Origin: Enteroscipio rubneri
GTDB lineage: Bacteria > Actinomycetota > Coriobacteriia > Coriobacteriales > Eggerthellaceae
Length of the DNA: 64,000 bases
Reading direction: 5' to 3'
NCBI RefSeq assembly: GCF_002899715.1
Contig: NZ_PPEK01000014.1
Location: forward strand, 1-64,000
Position numbers and translations under genes: made by a program
The notes under the pieces: model-generated
The model's input: the letters and a program-made list of their open reading frames with translations, nothing else
The model's database searches: none
What the model was told of the DNA's origin: nothing
In this document: in pieces, positions 15,353-25,010 of the stretch
How the letters are laid out: the number at the start of each line of letters is the position of its first letter
Position numbering within the stretch: position 1 is the first letter of the stretch

Positions 15353-16807
15353 CTACGCGATGCCGCGCAACCGCGCCACCAAATCGCGACGACGCTCAAA
15401 AAGACCATATTCGAGCCCCACCGGGTACGTATGTGGGTTGAGCATGCGCTTCTGGCTCTCGTCGAGGGTGGCAAGACCCGCCCGAGCACGGTTGCGGGCC
15501 GCCAATGCGTCGCGCAAATCGACATCGAGCACGGTAGCGCCGGCACGCGCAAGAGGTTTGAGCAACGTCTCGAAGCGCTTGCCCGCAAGCCGCTTCTGGC
15601 GCAGGTCGTCCAGCGGATCGACAATAATTTCGCGCTCGTCCGCACCCGCATGTATGTCGAACACCATATCGCCCGCCAAGCGGCCATCGTCGTGGAAGTA
15701 GCGTCGGACGTCCAGCACGCCCGGAGTGGTAAGCTTCGCCACCGATTCCGATATCTTCAAGCGATCGCACCAGGCATCCTCGCCCGGTGCGCGCGTGGCG
15801 GAAAGCTTGTACACACCGCCCAGCGTGGGCTGGTCGTAGGCGCAAGCCAGCTTCGTGCCCACGCCCCATGAGGTAACCTGGGCTCCTTCGTCGCGAATGG
15901 ACTGGATGGCATATTCGTCCAGATCGTTGGACAGCACGATGCCGCAGTCATCAAGACCCGCTTCATCGAGCATGCTGCGAGCCATCTTCGCAAGCCAGGA
16001 CAGATCGCCCGAATCGATGCGGACGCCGGACAGGCGATCCCCGCGCTCGCGCATCTCCAGCCCCACCGTGATGGCATTTCTCAATCCCTGCTCCACATCA
16101 TAGGTGTCCACGAGCAGCACGCAGTTGTTCGGGAACGCCGCCGCGTAGGCGCGGAACGCCGTCAGCTCGTCAGAGAACGACATCACCCACGAATGCGCGT
16201 GCGTTCCCGAAACCGGCACGCCGAACATTTGACCGGCCAGCACATTGGAGGTGGAGGCGCAGCCACCCACCACCGCCGCGCGGCTGGCCCACACCCCGCC
16301 GGCCGGTCCCTGGGCGCGCCTCAGACCGAACTCGGCGACGGGCGCCTCGGCCGCCAAACACACCCGCGCCGCCTTCGTTGCCACAAGCGTCTCGAAGTTC
16401 ACGCAGTTGAGAAGAGCCGTCTCAATAAGCTGGCAGTCCATAATGGGGCCCGTCACGCGCACAAGCGGTTCATGCGGGAACACGACGGTGCCCTCGGCAA
16501 CGGCATCGATGTCCACGTCCAGCTTGAACGTACGGAGCCTCTCGAGAAACTCCGGTTTGAACAGCTTCCCGCCGCCCGGCGCATCGAGCGATGCCAAGTA
16601 GCTCGCATCGTCATCTGTGAAGGAGAACGCGTCCACGAGATCGGCCAGCTGCGCCATGCCGCTCGCCACAGCGAAGCCCCCTTTGAACGGATAGTCCCGA
16701 AAGTACATATGGAAGCAGGCCTGCATCTCGCCCTGCCCGCTCTCCCAGTACCCCTGCGCCATCGTGAGCTGGTACAGATCCGTGAGCATCTCGTAATCAA
16801 TCTTCAT
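15353..16807 (-). CDS. pncB: nicotinate phosphoribosyltransferase
   Basis: This 484-residue enzyme makes nicotinic acid mononucleotide from nicotinate and PRPP in the NAD salvage pathway. It begins with the family signature LTDLYQLTMAQGYW, and contains FGLRRAQGP, SGTHAHSWVMSF (the phosphorylated His region), LLVDTYDVEQG, RIDSGDL and VGTKLACAYD. Its length fits the family. ATG 16807 is chosen because GGGGAGG lies ten bases before it; a TTG at 16816 would be too close. NAD kinase is encoded elsewhere in the window (51633), so NAD and NADP supply are both represented. Confidence 0.93.
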   Translation of the reverse strand: MKIDYEMLTDLYQLTMAQGYWESGQGEMQACFHMYFRDYPFKGGFAVASGMAQLADLVDAFSFTDDDASYLASLDAPGGGKLFKPEFLERLRTFKLDVDIDAVAEGTVVFPHEPLVRVTGPIMDCQLIETALLNCVNFETLVATKAARVCLAAEAPVAEFGLRRAQGPAGGVWASRAAVVGGCASTSNVLAGQMFGVPVSGTHAHSWVMSFSDELTAFRAYAAAFPNNCVLLVDTYDVEQGLRNAITVGLEMRERGDRLSGVRIDSGDLSWLAKMARSMLDEAGLDDCGIVLSNDLDEYAIQSIRDEGAQVTSWGVGTKLACAYDQPTLGGVYKLSATRAPGEDAWCDRLKISESVAKLTTPGVLDVRRYFHDDGRLAGDMVFDIHAGADEREIIVDPLDDLRQKRLAGKRFETLLKPLARAGATVLDVDLRDALAARNRARAGLATLDESQKRMLNPHTYPVGLEYGLFERRRDLVARLRGIA

Positions 16808-16875
16808 GGTTCGCAAGCCTCCCCTTAAGCTAGCTCTCGTAGTCGCCTTGGCGCTCCTCTTTGCACGAAGCCGCC

Positions 16876-18408
16876 TTATTCCTTCGCGCCGCCCTTGCCG
16901 GCGCCGCCGTTTTCGCCCGCGCCTCCCGCTTTGTGACTGCGCCGCCGAGCCCGACGATGGCCGCCACCCTCCGCACGGGCTCCCTCGGTCTGGGCCGCGT
17001 CTGCCCCGCCGACACTACGAGGCTGCGCGCCCTGTCCGGCAGGAGCCGCCTTCTGAACCTGTCTGAGCCCCGAAGACCGCTGGCCCGGGCGAGGACCTTG
17101 CTTCGAGGAGCCTGAGGGCTTCTGACCTTGGCGTTTCTTCTGCTGCTCGCCGGTTGGAGCCGCGCTCTGCTTTTTTGCCGACTGGCCCGGACGCTTCTTC
17201 TGACCGCCCTGACCGCCCTTCTGCCCGGCGGCACCCTGGGCGCGCGCCGTGCTCTTCTGCTTTTGACTGGGCTTTTGCCCCTCGGCGCCCTGCGCCGCCT
17301 CGCCACCCACCTTCGTGGAGCGCCTGCGCCGCGGCTTGCGACCGCTTGCCGCCTGTGCATCAGCCGCCTTGTCGGACGCAGCCCCGCCGCGACCGGAACC
17401 GCCGCCGTTGCCGGTACCGCCGCGCGCCTGCTTCTGACCGCTCTTGCCCGTCCTGCGCACGGCCTTCGGATCGGCCAACTTGTCCTGACCGGTCAGCTGC
17501 GAGGTAAGCAGCGTGCCGCCCTCTCCCACGATAGCAAGCGCGTTCGCGGCATTCGCCTCCTCCCACGCCTCTGCTCCCACGCGTTTCGGCCGGCTGCCCT
17601 CCTCGGGCGGATCGAAGTCTGCAAGCGGCACCTTCACCGGCTTCTCGCCCTCGATCTTGAGCGATACGATCTCGCGCGGCACATCCAGATCGACCACTTT
17701 CGCCGTGCCGGCGGGCGTTTCCACCTGAGTGTTCTGTTTCGGAGCGCGGCTCTTGAAGTCCTTGTACGCATCGAACTCGTAGCGCAAACAGCACATGAGT
17801 CGTCCGCACACGCCCGATATCTTCTGCGGGTTGAGCGAGAGATCCTGCTCTTTGGCCATGCGGATAGACACCGGGCAGAACTCGCCGCCCAAGCGCTTGC
17901 AGCACAGCTCCTGGCCGCAATGTCCCAAACCGCCCACCATGCGCGCCTCGTCGCGCACGCCGATCTGGCGCATATCCACACGCACGCGGAACTTCGACGC
18001 CAGCTTGCGCACAAGATCGCGGAAGTCGACGCGCTCCTCGGCCTCGAAGTAAAAGACAGCCTTGTCACCGTCGAACAGGTACTCGACGGACACCGGGTGC
18101 ATGTCCGCATCGGCTTCTGCGGCCATCTGCTTGAATAACGGCAGCGCCTCAGCGGACAGACGCTCCATTTCGGCGGCCTGAGCCTCGTCTTCCTCCGTGG
18201 CAATGCGCATCACGGGCTTGAGCGGAGTCTTGAGCTTCTTGACCTGCGAGGCTTCGGCTTCGAATGCGTCATCCGCGGCGCGGCCGAACTCAACGCCCCG
18301 CGCGGTCGATACAATCACACCATCGCCGGCACGCACCTCAAACTCGCCGGCGTCGAACCAGAGCGTCTTCGGGTTGAAATACAGATTGACTGGTGCAATC
18401 CGGACCAT
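16876..18408 (-). CDS. ricT: PSP1 domain protein RicT/YaaT with long basic tail
   Basis: The first 270 residues are a PSP1 domain with the conserved Cys set (GLGHCGQELCCKRLGGEFCPVS and VCGRLMCCLRYE) seen in RicT/YaaT, which in Firmicutes acts with RicA and RicF in an Fe-S complex affecting mRNA processing. The remaining 240 residues are a low-complexity Lys/Arg/Gly/Gln tail (KPRRRRSTK, GQKKRPGQ) expected to be disordered and possibly RNA-binding. The order ricT-holB-tmk reading upstream matches the conserved yaaT-holB-tmk neighbourhood, which supports the call. AGAGAGG precedes the ATG. Confidence 0.88.
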   Translation of the reverse strand: MVRIAPVNLYFNPKTLWFDAGEFEVRAGDGVIVSTARGVEFGRAADDAFEAEASQVKKLKTPLKPVMRIATEEDEAQAAEMERLSAEALPLFKQMAAEADADMHPVSVEYLFDGDKAVFYFEAEERVDFRDLVRKLASKFRVRVDMRQIGVRDEARMVGGLGHCGQELCCKRLGGEFCPVSIRMAKEQDLSLNPQKISGVCGRLMCCLRYEFDAYKDFKSRAPKQNTQVETPAGTAKVVDLDVPREIVSLKIEGEKPVKVPLADFDPPEEGSRPKRVGAEAWEEANAANALAIVGEGGTLLTSQLTGQDKLADPKAVRRTGKSGQKQARGGTGNGGGSGRGGAASDKAADAQAASGRKPRRRRSTKVGGEAAQGAEGQKPSQKQKSTARAQGAAGQKGGQGGQKKRPGQSAKKQSAAPTGEQQKKRQGQKPSGSSKQGPRPGQRSSGLRQVQKAAPAGQGAQPRSVGGADAAQTEGARAEGGGHRRARRRSHKAGGAGENGGAGKGGAKE

Positions 18409-18421
18409 AGGGCACCTCTCT

Positions 18422-19594
18422 TTATCGTCTCGCGGTTCGCTCGATGCGCGCGGAGCGCTCGCCGAACAGCGCGTACTTCACTTCGAACAACAACGCGTCG
18501 ATGCATGTCTCAGGGGATACATTATACGAGATTGCCTCGTCACAGCGTAGCACGGCCTCAAGCGCAACAGCTACGCGGGCTTCGTCGGTGCGCTCGGCGG
18601 CTTCGGAGAGCGAGCCGCGCACGTCCACGTTGATCACCAGTTCGGACGCTCCGGAGCAGACCATCAGCACGTCGCGCAGCCATGAGCGCACGATGGAGGT
18701 GAGCTGACGCAGCGACTCGAAGCTCTTCGCGGTGAGTGCGCGCTTGTTGCGCGCCTCGATTTGGCGGATAGCCGACTTCGCCAGAAAGTCGGCGTTTTGG
18801 GCAAGATCCTGCTCCAGTTCGGCACGCACGACGTCGAGCGGCGCCTTCGCCTGCACAACCAGATCGGCGGCATAGCCAAGAAGATCCCAATCATCCGCCT
18901 CGCGCATGCGCCCCAGCACCTCGAGCACGCGCGTGCGGAACGCCAGGCGCTCGTTTGACTTTAAAAAATCAACGGCACGAGTGATGGAGCCCCCGCATGC
19001 CTCGAGCGCCATGCGCGCCTGGTCATGGGCCGCCCCCGTGTTCTGCACGATGATGCCCGCGGCCTCGCTCGCCGGGATGGAGCGAAACGGCACTACCTGG
19101 CACCTCGAGACGATGGTGGGCAGAACGCTCTCGCGCGTGCGCCCCAAAAGGACGAGCACGACATCGGCCGGCGGCTCCTCGAGCGTTTTGAGAAAAGCAT
19201 TGGCCGCTTGCACCCCGAGCAAGTCCACGCGATCGAGGATGTAGACCTTGCGAGCGCCCTGAATGGGGGCGAGCGCCGTGTCGGCCACGATATCGCGAAT
19301 CTGATCGACCAGGTAGCCGCCTGCGCCCTCAGGCGCAAAATAGCGCACGTCGGGGTGTTTTCTGCGCATGATGCGCCGGCAGCAGTCGCAGGCACCGCAA
19401 TTCCCTCCCCGCGGGCCGTTGGCGCCTTTCGGACACATGATCGCCTGCGCAAGCGCATAGGCCGCGAGCGTCTTGTTCGAACCGGCAGGGCCTGTGAACA
19501 GATACGCGTGGCTCACCCGGTCTTGGGCCACCGTGGCGCGCAGGAACTCGCGCACCTGGGGTTGGCCGAGTATGTTCTCGAACGCGTCGGCCAC
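18422..19594 (-). CDS. holB: DNA polymerase III delta-prime subunit
   Basis: This 390-residue clamp-loader ATPase shows a P-loop-like GPAGSNKTLAAYALA, a Cys4 zinc module (CGACDCCRRIMRRKHPDV) and a sensor region (FLKTLEEPPADVVLVLL, then RCQVVPF). Note SNKT in place of the usual GKT, as expected for delta-prime subunits that hydrolyse ATP poorly or not at all. A GTG at 19594, two bases after the tmk stop and preceded by GGCGGGA, gives a start that matches the family N-terminus (FENILGQPQVREFL). It is translationally coupled to tmk. Confidence 0.9.
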   Translation of the reverse strand: MADAFENILGQPQVREFLRATVAQDRVSHAYLFTGPAGSNKTLAAYALAQAIMCPKGANGPRGGNCGACDCCRRIMRRKHPDVRYFAPEGAGGYLVDQIRDIVADTALAPIQGARKVYILDRVDLLGVQAANAFLKTLEEPPADVVLVLLGRTRESVLPTIVSRCQVVPFRSIPASEAAGIIVQNTGAAHDQARMALEACGGSITRAVDFLKSNERLAFRTRVLEVLGRMREADDWDLLGYAADLVVQAKAPLDVVRAELEQDLAQNADFLAKSAIRQIEARNKRALTAKSFESLRQLTSIVRSWLRDVLMVCSGASELVINVDVRGSLSEAAERTDEARVAVALEAVLRCDEAISYNVSPETCIDALLFEVKYALFGERSARIERTARR

Positions 19595-19596
19595 GT

Positions 19597-20457
19597 TTAT
19601 CCCGCCTGCGAGCCGCCGCGTTGTGCGCGCGCATCCGACCGCCCCACACGAGAGCGATGGACGTCGAGCCGTTCGAAAAACGAGGGATCGCGCGCTTCGC
19701 TCTCGGCCATCCACGGGAACAGATCGGCGAGTTCGGCGAATACGGCCGCAGCCGTAGACGACTTCTTTCCGCCCGACTCCACTACGCGCACGCGCGCGGG
19801 TTCATCGTGGGCGATCTCCAGGAACGCCTTGTTAACACGGGCGTGAAAATCCTCGCCGGCGCGCTCGAGCCTATCCGCGCCCGTGCGCCGCGTGGCGCGC
19901 GCGAGCCCCGTGCCGGCCGAACCGCCCGTTACAAGCAGGATGGTACGGTCGGGACGCACGCCCTGGCAGGCAAAGCTGTTCGCACGATCCACGAACTCGC
20001 GTGATAACCCGCGGCCAGCAGCCTGATACGCCACCGTGGAATCCGTGAAGCGGTCGCACAGCACCACCGCCCCGCGCTCGAGCGCAGGCTTGATGACCTG
20101 TGCCACGATTTGGGCACGAGCGGCTTCGTAGACGAGCAGCTCCGTCTCATCGGACATGTCGTCGTTGGCCGGATCGAGCACTATGGCGCGCAATTGCTCG
20201 CCGATGCCCGTGCCGCCCGGTTCGCGCAGACACAGCACCTCGCGATCTCGGTCGCGCAAGGACTCGGCCAAAAAGCGGATATGGGTTGATTTGCCGGCAC
20301 CCTCGCCGCCCTCGAACGTGATGAAGGCACCGCGTCGGGCTTCTCCGCCGGGTTCCGATGCGCGCCAGGCTTCGCCGTTCTCGCGAGCTTCAGTCGTCTT
20401 GCGACGGACGTCCGCTCCACGTCTCGCGCGTTGTGTTGCAGATGTGTTCTCGGCCAT
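19597..20457 (-). CDS. tmk: thymidylate kinase
   Basis: The enzyme phosphorylates dTMP to dTDP. The core begins near residue 44 with FITFEGGEGAGKSTH (Walker A), then LREPGGTGIGEQLR (DR/lid region) and LCDRFTDSTVAYQAAGRG. The first 42 residues are an extra charged segment absent from typical family members, and about 35 residues are added at the C-terminus. The ATG has AGGAACC upstream. With ThyX (38895), it supplies dTTP synthesis in this window. Confidence 0.9.
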   Translation of the reverse strand: MAENTSATQRARRGADVRRKTTEARENGEAWRASEPGGEARRGAFITFEGGEGAGKSTHIRFLAESLRDRDREVLCLREPGGTGIGEQLRAIVLDPANDDMSDETELLVYEAARAQIVAQVIKPALERGAVVLCDRFTDSTVAYQAAGRGLSREFVDRANSFACQGVRPDRTILLVTGGSAGTGLARATRRTGADRLERAGEDFHARVNKAFLEIAHDEPARVRVVESGGKKSSTAAAVFAELADLFPWMAESEARDPSFFERLDVHRSRVGRSDARAQRGGSQAG

Positions 20458-20490
20458 GGTTCCTATTCAATCCCGAACGCTCACTCGCGC

Positions 20491-21042
20491 TCAGATAAGA
20501 TCGTACACGTCGTTGCCGCGGACATCGATGCCCACGAACACGGGGAAGTCGACGACCTCGATGCGGCGCAGCGCCTCGGTCCCCAAATCCCCGTACGCCA
20601 CCGTCTCCGATGATGCCACGCATTTCGCCAGATAGGCCGCAGCGCCGCCGCACGCCACGAAATAAACGGAACCGGTTTCGATGCAGGCGGCGCGCACCTC
20701 TGGGTTGCGGCGGCCTTTGCCGACGGTGGCGACCACCCCTGCACGATGCAGCGTGGGCGCAGCAAAGTCCATGCGGCTGGCCGTGGTGGGCCCTACCGCA
20801 CCGAACGGACGGCCAGCCGCCGAGGGGGTGGGGCCCGCGTAGAAGATGGCCTGGCCGTCTAGGCCGTAGGGCAGCGTGCCGTCCGCGGCCTCAAGCTCGG
20901 TCATAAGACGCACGTGTCCCGCATCGCGCAGCGTGTAGAGCGGCCCGGTGAGCAGGCACGTATCGCCAGCGTGCAGACCGGCGAGCGCCGCGCGCTCAAG
21001 CGGGAGCGCAAGACGAATCGCACCGCTGTCGATCGCATTCAT
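20491..21042 (-). CDS. fumarate hydratase class I, beta subunit
   Basis: This 183-residue protein is the C-terminal (beta) half of an Fe-S hydro-lyase: LTGPLYTLRDAGHVRL, IFYAGPTPSAAGRPFGAVGPTTASRMD, and VGKGRRN. It works with the alpha subunit encoded directly upstream to interconvert fumarate and malate. The ATG at 21042 overlaps the alpha stop as ATGA, so the true start is here rather than at the far upstream ATG. L-tartrate dehydratase is a possible alternative since the families are close. Confidence 0.88.
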   Translation of the reverse strand: MNAIDSGAIRLALPLERAALAGLHAGDTCLLTGPLYTLRDAGHVRLMTELEAADGTLPYGLDGQAIFYAGPTPSAAGRPFGAVGPTTASRMDFAAPTLHRAGVVATVGKGRRNPEVRAACIETGSVYFVACGGAAAYLAKCVASSETVAYGDLGTEALRRIEVVDFPVFVGIDVRGNDVYDLI

Positions 21043-21932
21043 CGAGCGTCCCCCTCTATCGCACGATGCCCCTCCGCATACCCGGCCAGCGGGATCGTCA
21101 TGCGACGCATTGCAGAGCACCCCATATTGATGGCGAGCGGCAGCGCGGCGATATGACATGGCGCCGTTGCCACGCGCACGGCGAGCGCCGTCGTGCGGCC
21201 GCCGAGCCCACCCGGTCCCACGCCCGTTGCGTTCACGGCTTCGAGCAACTCCTCCTCCACCGCACGCACGCGCGGATCGGCCGCAGGTTCATCCACAGGG
21301 CGCATGAGCGCCCGCTTCGCGAGGCCGGCCACCTTGTCAAACGTGCTCCCAATGCCGACACCCACCACGAGCGGCGGACAGGCGTTCGCGCCCTTCTCGC
21401 ACACGCAGCGAACAAGCTCGTCGACAATACCCTGCATGCCCGCGCCCGGCACGAGCATGGCCACGCGACTCGCGTTGTCCGAGCCGCCGCCTTTAAGCAT
21501 GACGTGCAGGCGCGCAACGCCCAATTTGTCAACGGGGTGGATGTCGCAGAACGCAGGTGTGTTGTCACCGGAGTTCACGCGGTCGAGGATGGCGTCGTGC
21601 ACGACCGACTTGCGCAGCCGTGCTTCATTGTAGGCGCGCGCAACCGCATCGTCCACATCAGCGAACACGTCTGCCGGCACGAGCACGCCAGAACCCACCT
21701 CGAGGCTCACCCATACGGTGCCGGTGTCCTGGCAGATGGGCACGTGATCCTCGTGCGCGATGCGCGCGTTCTCCACCAGTTGCTCCAACACGGCGCGTCC
21801 ACGCGGATTGTCCTCGCGCTCGAGCGCCGCGATCAGACCCGCCTTGATATCTGCCGGGAGATCGCATGCGAGCTTCGGAATAGCCGTGTAGACGGCCCGC
21901 GCGACCTGTGATTTCGAAATGATGGTTTCCAT
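21039..21932 (-). CDS. fumarate hydratase class I, alpha subunit
   Basis: This 297-residue alpha subunit carries the likely 4Fe-4S ligands in ICQDTG (near residue 67), the GANACPP segment (near 188) and NMGCSAMRR (near 273), plus HVMLKGGGSDN. Fe-S fumarases suit an anaerobe. With malate dehydrogenase (26614) it gives the malate-fumarate branch used in fumarate reduction or the partial TCA pathway. TtdA-type tartrate dehydratase cannot be fully excluded from sequence alone. Confidence 0.88.
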   Translation of the reverse strand: METIISKSQVARAVYTAIPKLACDLPADIKAGLIAALEREDNPRGRAVLEQLVENARIAHEDHVPICQDTGTVWVSLEVGSGVLVPADVFADVDDAVARAYNEARLRKSVVHDAILDRVNSGDNTPAFCDIHPVDKLGVARLHVMLKGGGSDNASRVAMLVPGAGMQGIVDELVRCVCEKGANACPPLVVGVGIGSTFDKVAGLAKRALMRPVDEPAADPRVRAVEEELLEAVNATGVGPGGLGGRTTALAVRVATAPCHIAALPLAINMGCSAMRRMTIPLAGYAEGHRAIEGDAR

Positions 21933-22023
21933 AGGAAACGATTATAGCGCAAGCGGCGCAGGGCTGATGGCGAATGCGGCAAGCGCCGCAAGCGGAGCGG
22001 CCCGAGCTTCGGCGCAAGGGCTC

Positions 22024-23679
22024 CTAACGCGCACGTTCCGCTCCGCGCAGTACGATGAGCGCGACCCCGACGCAGACGGCGACGGCCGCAGCAACCGTGA
22101 GCCACGGCAATTCAAAAGTCGATGCGATGGCCGTCGCCGCCACAAGCATTGCAAGACCGCCCTCGCTCCAAGGGCGCAACCCCTTTGAGGACATGCGCAC
22201 GGCGTCCAAGCCAGCGCAGAGCAGCGTGGCCGCATTCGTCACCACGCCGAGGGCGAGCGCCGCCGCAAGCGGGACGCCCGGGGGCACCGCGAACGGAACG
22301 ACCGCACAGGTGAGCACGGCGACCAGCGCGAATGCGGGCAACGAATCCAACACGAGCAGTTCGAACACGCTGAAAGGAAGCTGGTCACGCACAAGCCTCA
22401 CGCGCATGTCGTCGCGAAAGGCGCGCGAAGCCTCGCGAGGGCCCGACGGCCGCACGAGCACGAGCAGCATGAGCCAGAACAGAAACGTCACAGGAGCACC
22501 TGCCCCGAACAGCGCCGCCACGCCAAGCGGCGTCGTTGCCGCCCCCAGCACGACAAGTCCTGCGAGTCCTTCGAACTGGCGGACGAGCGAGAGAGCAGAA
22601 CGAGCGATGAAGACGAATCGGCCTTGCGCTGCGGGCAATCGGAATACCGGACCGCGGCGCGCCACCTTGATGCGACGACGATAATCGCTCTGCACGTCGG
22701 GATCGAGCGCAGAGAAGACACCGAAGGGATCGAGCTCGACAGCCAGCGCACTTTCCTGTACGACGGCTACCATATCAACCCGAGGCGAGAGCACGACAAG
22801 GACCGCCGCCTCAACAACCAGGCACGCGAGTGCCGCCGCACCGAGAATCGCAAAGCCTGCCGAGCCGGCGGCGGCAAGAATGGGCCCACATACGAACGCG
22901 CCCGCCGTTCCGGCTAGGCCGAGCGCGCATGCCACGACGATCCCGACTATCTTCTCCGCGCGCTGCGAGCGACGCCGCGAGGCGAGTCGCACGACGCTGA
23001 TCGCCCACGATCCGCCCGCCACGGCTGCGAACAGCGCGGAACAGGCTAACGCCGCCATCGCAGGCGATACCTCGCCGAGCTCGAACGCGAAGCTCGCAAG
23101 AGGCGACGAGCCCGGCGGACCAGCTGCAGCAGCAGCCGGATCCGGCACGGCGGCTCCAAAGCCCGCTGCTGCAGTCCCCGATGCAGCGAACCAATCCCAC
23201 CCCGCGCCGCCGAGCGCAGCCTCAAGGCCGAAGCCCAGCAGATAGCCGGCCAGGGCCCCAATGACGGCGGCGGCAAGCAGCGACGCGCCCGCGGCTTCCA
23301 TCACGAGAGAGCGCGCCGAAATTGGGCTCGAAGCCACATAGGCGATGTCGGGATGCGAAAGACGCAAAGGCGCGCTGCGCAGGGCGCGCACCGACCAGTG
23401 CACGAACACCGCAACCGCCATGGCAAGGAGCGCCGAAACCGCCACGATACCCAGCAGCGAACCTACGGCGACAAACGTTTTCTCCACGACATCCAGAAGC
23501 GCGAACCATAACAGCGCCGCGCATATGAGCAGCGCCCCCGCGACGTAGAGCTGGTATACCCGGTCGCTCGCGTCGCGATCCACCGACGGATCGGTTCCTG
23601 CAAGATACGCCAGGCGCAGCAAGAACGTGCGCGCATGACGCACTCGCAAGCGCACCAGCAACTGGAAATCGCGCATCAT
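22024..23679 (-). CDS. ABC transporter permease, large multi-pass
   Basis: This 551-residue membrane protein has roughly twelve hydrophobic segments, for example LYVAGALLICAALLWFALL and VSALLAMAVAVFVHW near the N-terminus and LAMLVAATAIASTF near the C-terminus. It is the partner of the ATPase encoded four bases upstream. ATG at 23679 follows a GGAG inside the ATPase 3' end. It does not match a permease family I can name; exporter function is inferred from its pairing with a single ABC subunit and no binding protein. Confidence 0.75.
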   Translation of the reverse strand: MMRDFQLLVRLRVRHARTFLLRLAYLAGTDPSVDRDASDRVYQLYVAGALLICAALLWFALLDVVEKTFVAVGSLLGIVAVSALLAMAVAVFVHWSVRALRSAPLRLSHPDIAYVASSPISARSLVMEAAGASLLAAAVIGALAGYLLGFGLEAALGGAGWDWFAASGTAAAGFGAAVPDPAAAAAGPPGSSPLASFAFELGEVSPAMAALACSALFAAVAGGSWAISVVRLASRRRSQRAEKIVGIVVACALGLAGTAGAFVCGPILAAAGSAGFAILGAAALACLVVEAAVLVVLSPRVDMVAVVQESALAVELDPFGVFSALDPDVQSDYRRRIKVARRGPVFRLPAAQGRFVFIARSALSLVRQFEGLAGLVVLGAATTPLGVAALFGAGAPVTFLFWLMLLVLVRPSGPREASRAFRDDMRVRLVRDQLPFSVFELLVLDSLPAFALVAVLTCAVVPFAVPPGVPLAAALALGVVTNAATLLCAGLDAVRMSSKGLRPWSEGGLAMLVAATAIASTFELPWLTVAAAVAVCVGVALIVLRGAERAR

Positions 23680-23683
23680 GCGA

Positions 23684-24472
23684 TCAGCGCTCCGGCTGCG
23701 CAAGCGCGCCGCCAGGTGTCGCGCCATCGGGTGTCGAGCGTTCAGGCACCAGGCGGCCTCCGTCCAGACGCAGCTGCACATCGGGCTCCAAATCGGGCAC
23801 ATCGTGGTGGCAGCTCATGAGTACGGCAGCACCGTCGTCGCGCGCGTCGGCCAGCAGCGAGCTCAACGCAGCCGCCGCCTCCCGATCAAGCGGGCCGTAT
23901 GGCTCGTCGAGAAGCAGCAGGCGGGGCTTCGCCATGAGCGCCAGCACGAGAGCCAGCTTCAGACGCATACCGCGTGAATACGACGAAGGATACTGGTCAC
24001 CATGCGCCGCCAAGCCAAGCCTGTCGAACAGGCGCAGCGCCTCGTCTTCGCCGGCGGGCACGCGGTTGGCCGCCAATACGAATCGGATGTGCTCGACGGC
24101 GGTCAGATAGTCATAGAAGGAGGGCACATCGGGCACAAAGGCCATCTGCCGACGCACCATGCGATCCGAACCATCGAAGGGCTTGCCGAACAGTTCGACC
24201 GTTCCTTGGCTCGGCGCGGCCCATCCGGCCAGGCAGCGGAACAGCGTCGACTTCCCCGAGCCGTTCGGTCCCGTAAGAAACGCAACTTTCCCAGAATCGA
24301 TCGAGAACGAAACGTCGCTCCACACATCAGCGCGCGCATAGCAAAACGAGAGCTTCTCCACGCGAAGCACTGGAGGTTCCAGGAACGCTTGGGTCGGCGC
24401 CCCACCTGGGCCGGCCGCTGCGTCGACCGTCGCACCGTTGCGCTCAAGTCCGCCTGTCGTCCGGCAGTCCAT
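23684..24472 (-). CDS. ABC transporter ATP-binding protein
   Basis: This 262-residue ATPase shows Walker A GPNGSGKST, a degenerate signature SYSRGMRLKLALV in place of LSGGQ, Walker B LLLLDEPYGPLD and an H-loop SCHHD. It begins at ATG 24472 with AAGGGGG upstream; the ATG at 24496 is less well placed. It carries an N-terminal Ala/Pro extension of about 30 residues. It forms an exporter with the large permease that follows. Confidence 0.85.
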   Translation of the reverse strand: MDCRTTGGLERNGATVDAAAGPGGAPTQAFLEPPVLRVEKLSFCYARADVWSDVSFSIDSGKVAFLTGPNGSGKSTLFRCLAGWAAPSQGTVELFGKPFDGSDRMVRRQMAFVPDVPSFYDYLTAVEHIRFVLAANRVPAGEDEALRLFDRLGLAAHGDQYPSSYSRGMRLKLALVLALMAKPRLLLLDEPYGPLDREAAAALSSLLADARDDGAAVLMSCHHDVPDLEPDVQLRLDGGRLVPERSTPDGATPGGALAQPER

Positions 24473-24635
24473 AGAGCCCCCTTCGATCTCGCGCACCCTT
24501 CTCGTCGCCCGCTATTCGCTCCGTATACATGCAGGCGTGTAGGCGCAGTTTTGCCCTTAACTATAGACGGTCTTTCGTCGCCACCGCCCCACGCGAAAAC
24601 ACACGGGCGCTTATTTCATCTCAAAGGAGAATGTA

Positions 24636-24947
24636 ATGGTTGTTGACGCCTTCGAAGCGGGATAGCAGGATGCATGGCTTGACGAGAGGCGCATTGCCGA
24701 GCCGCGCGACACACATTGCAGCCGTCTATGGAGAATGGATCGGAATCAACAAATATATAGGCACCGAGAAGATAAGCGAACTCACCATACCCAAAGCGAG
24801 CATGGCTTATCCGAGATGCTTGAGGATGGATACTATCATAAGACGATGACTAAAAGCTTCATGCTTATTTCGGCAGGCATGGGTGTCGGCCGTGCCTACC
24901 TGAGTGGCCGCGTAGCCGCCAAACGCGTCTGCGGCGTGACCAACTAG
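24636..24947 (+). pseudogene. small gene interrupted by an in-frame amber codon
   Basis: A strong AAAGGAGA precedes ATG 24636. The frame reads nine codons (MVVDAFEAG), meets TAG at 24663-24665, then stays open for about 93 more codons to TAG at 24945-24947, ending in a hydrophobic stretch (SFMLISAGMGVGRAYLSG). An intrinsic terminator follows within 30 bases. Expression signals at both ends with one stop inside suggest a recently broken gene. Stop readthrough, or two short ORFs (the second from ATG 24846), are less likely options. No family is recognised. Confidence 0.45.
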
Positions 24948-24973
24948 CGCACCCCGTTACCCTCCCTCCCTGG

Positions 24974-25010
24974 AAAGCGCGCGGATTTCTCGGGGTTCGC
25001 GCGCTTTTTT
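24974..25010 (+). terminator. intrinsic terminator
   Basis: AAAGCGCGCG pairs with CGCGCGCTTT around a 14-base loop and runs straight into six T residues. Confidence 0.8.

Noticed and set aside
24663-24665. pyrrolysine or programmed readthrough at the amber codon
   Set aside because: No pylT/pylS-type genes or downstream insertion element are visible, and the short protein is not a methylamine methyltransferase.
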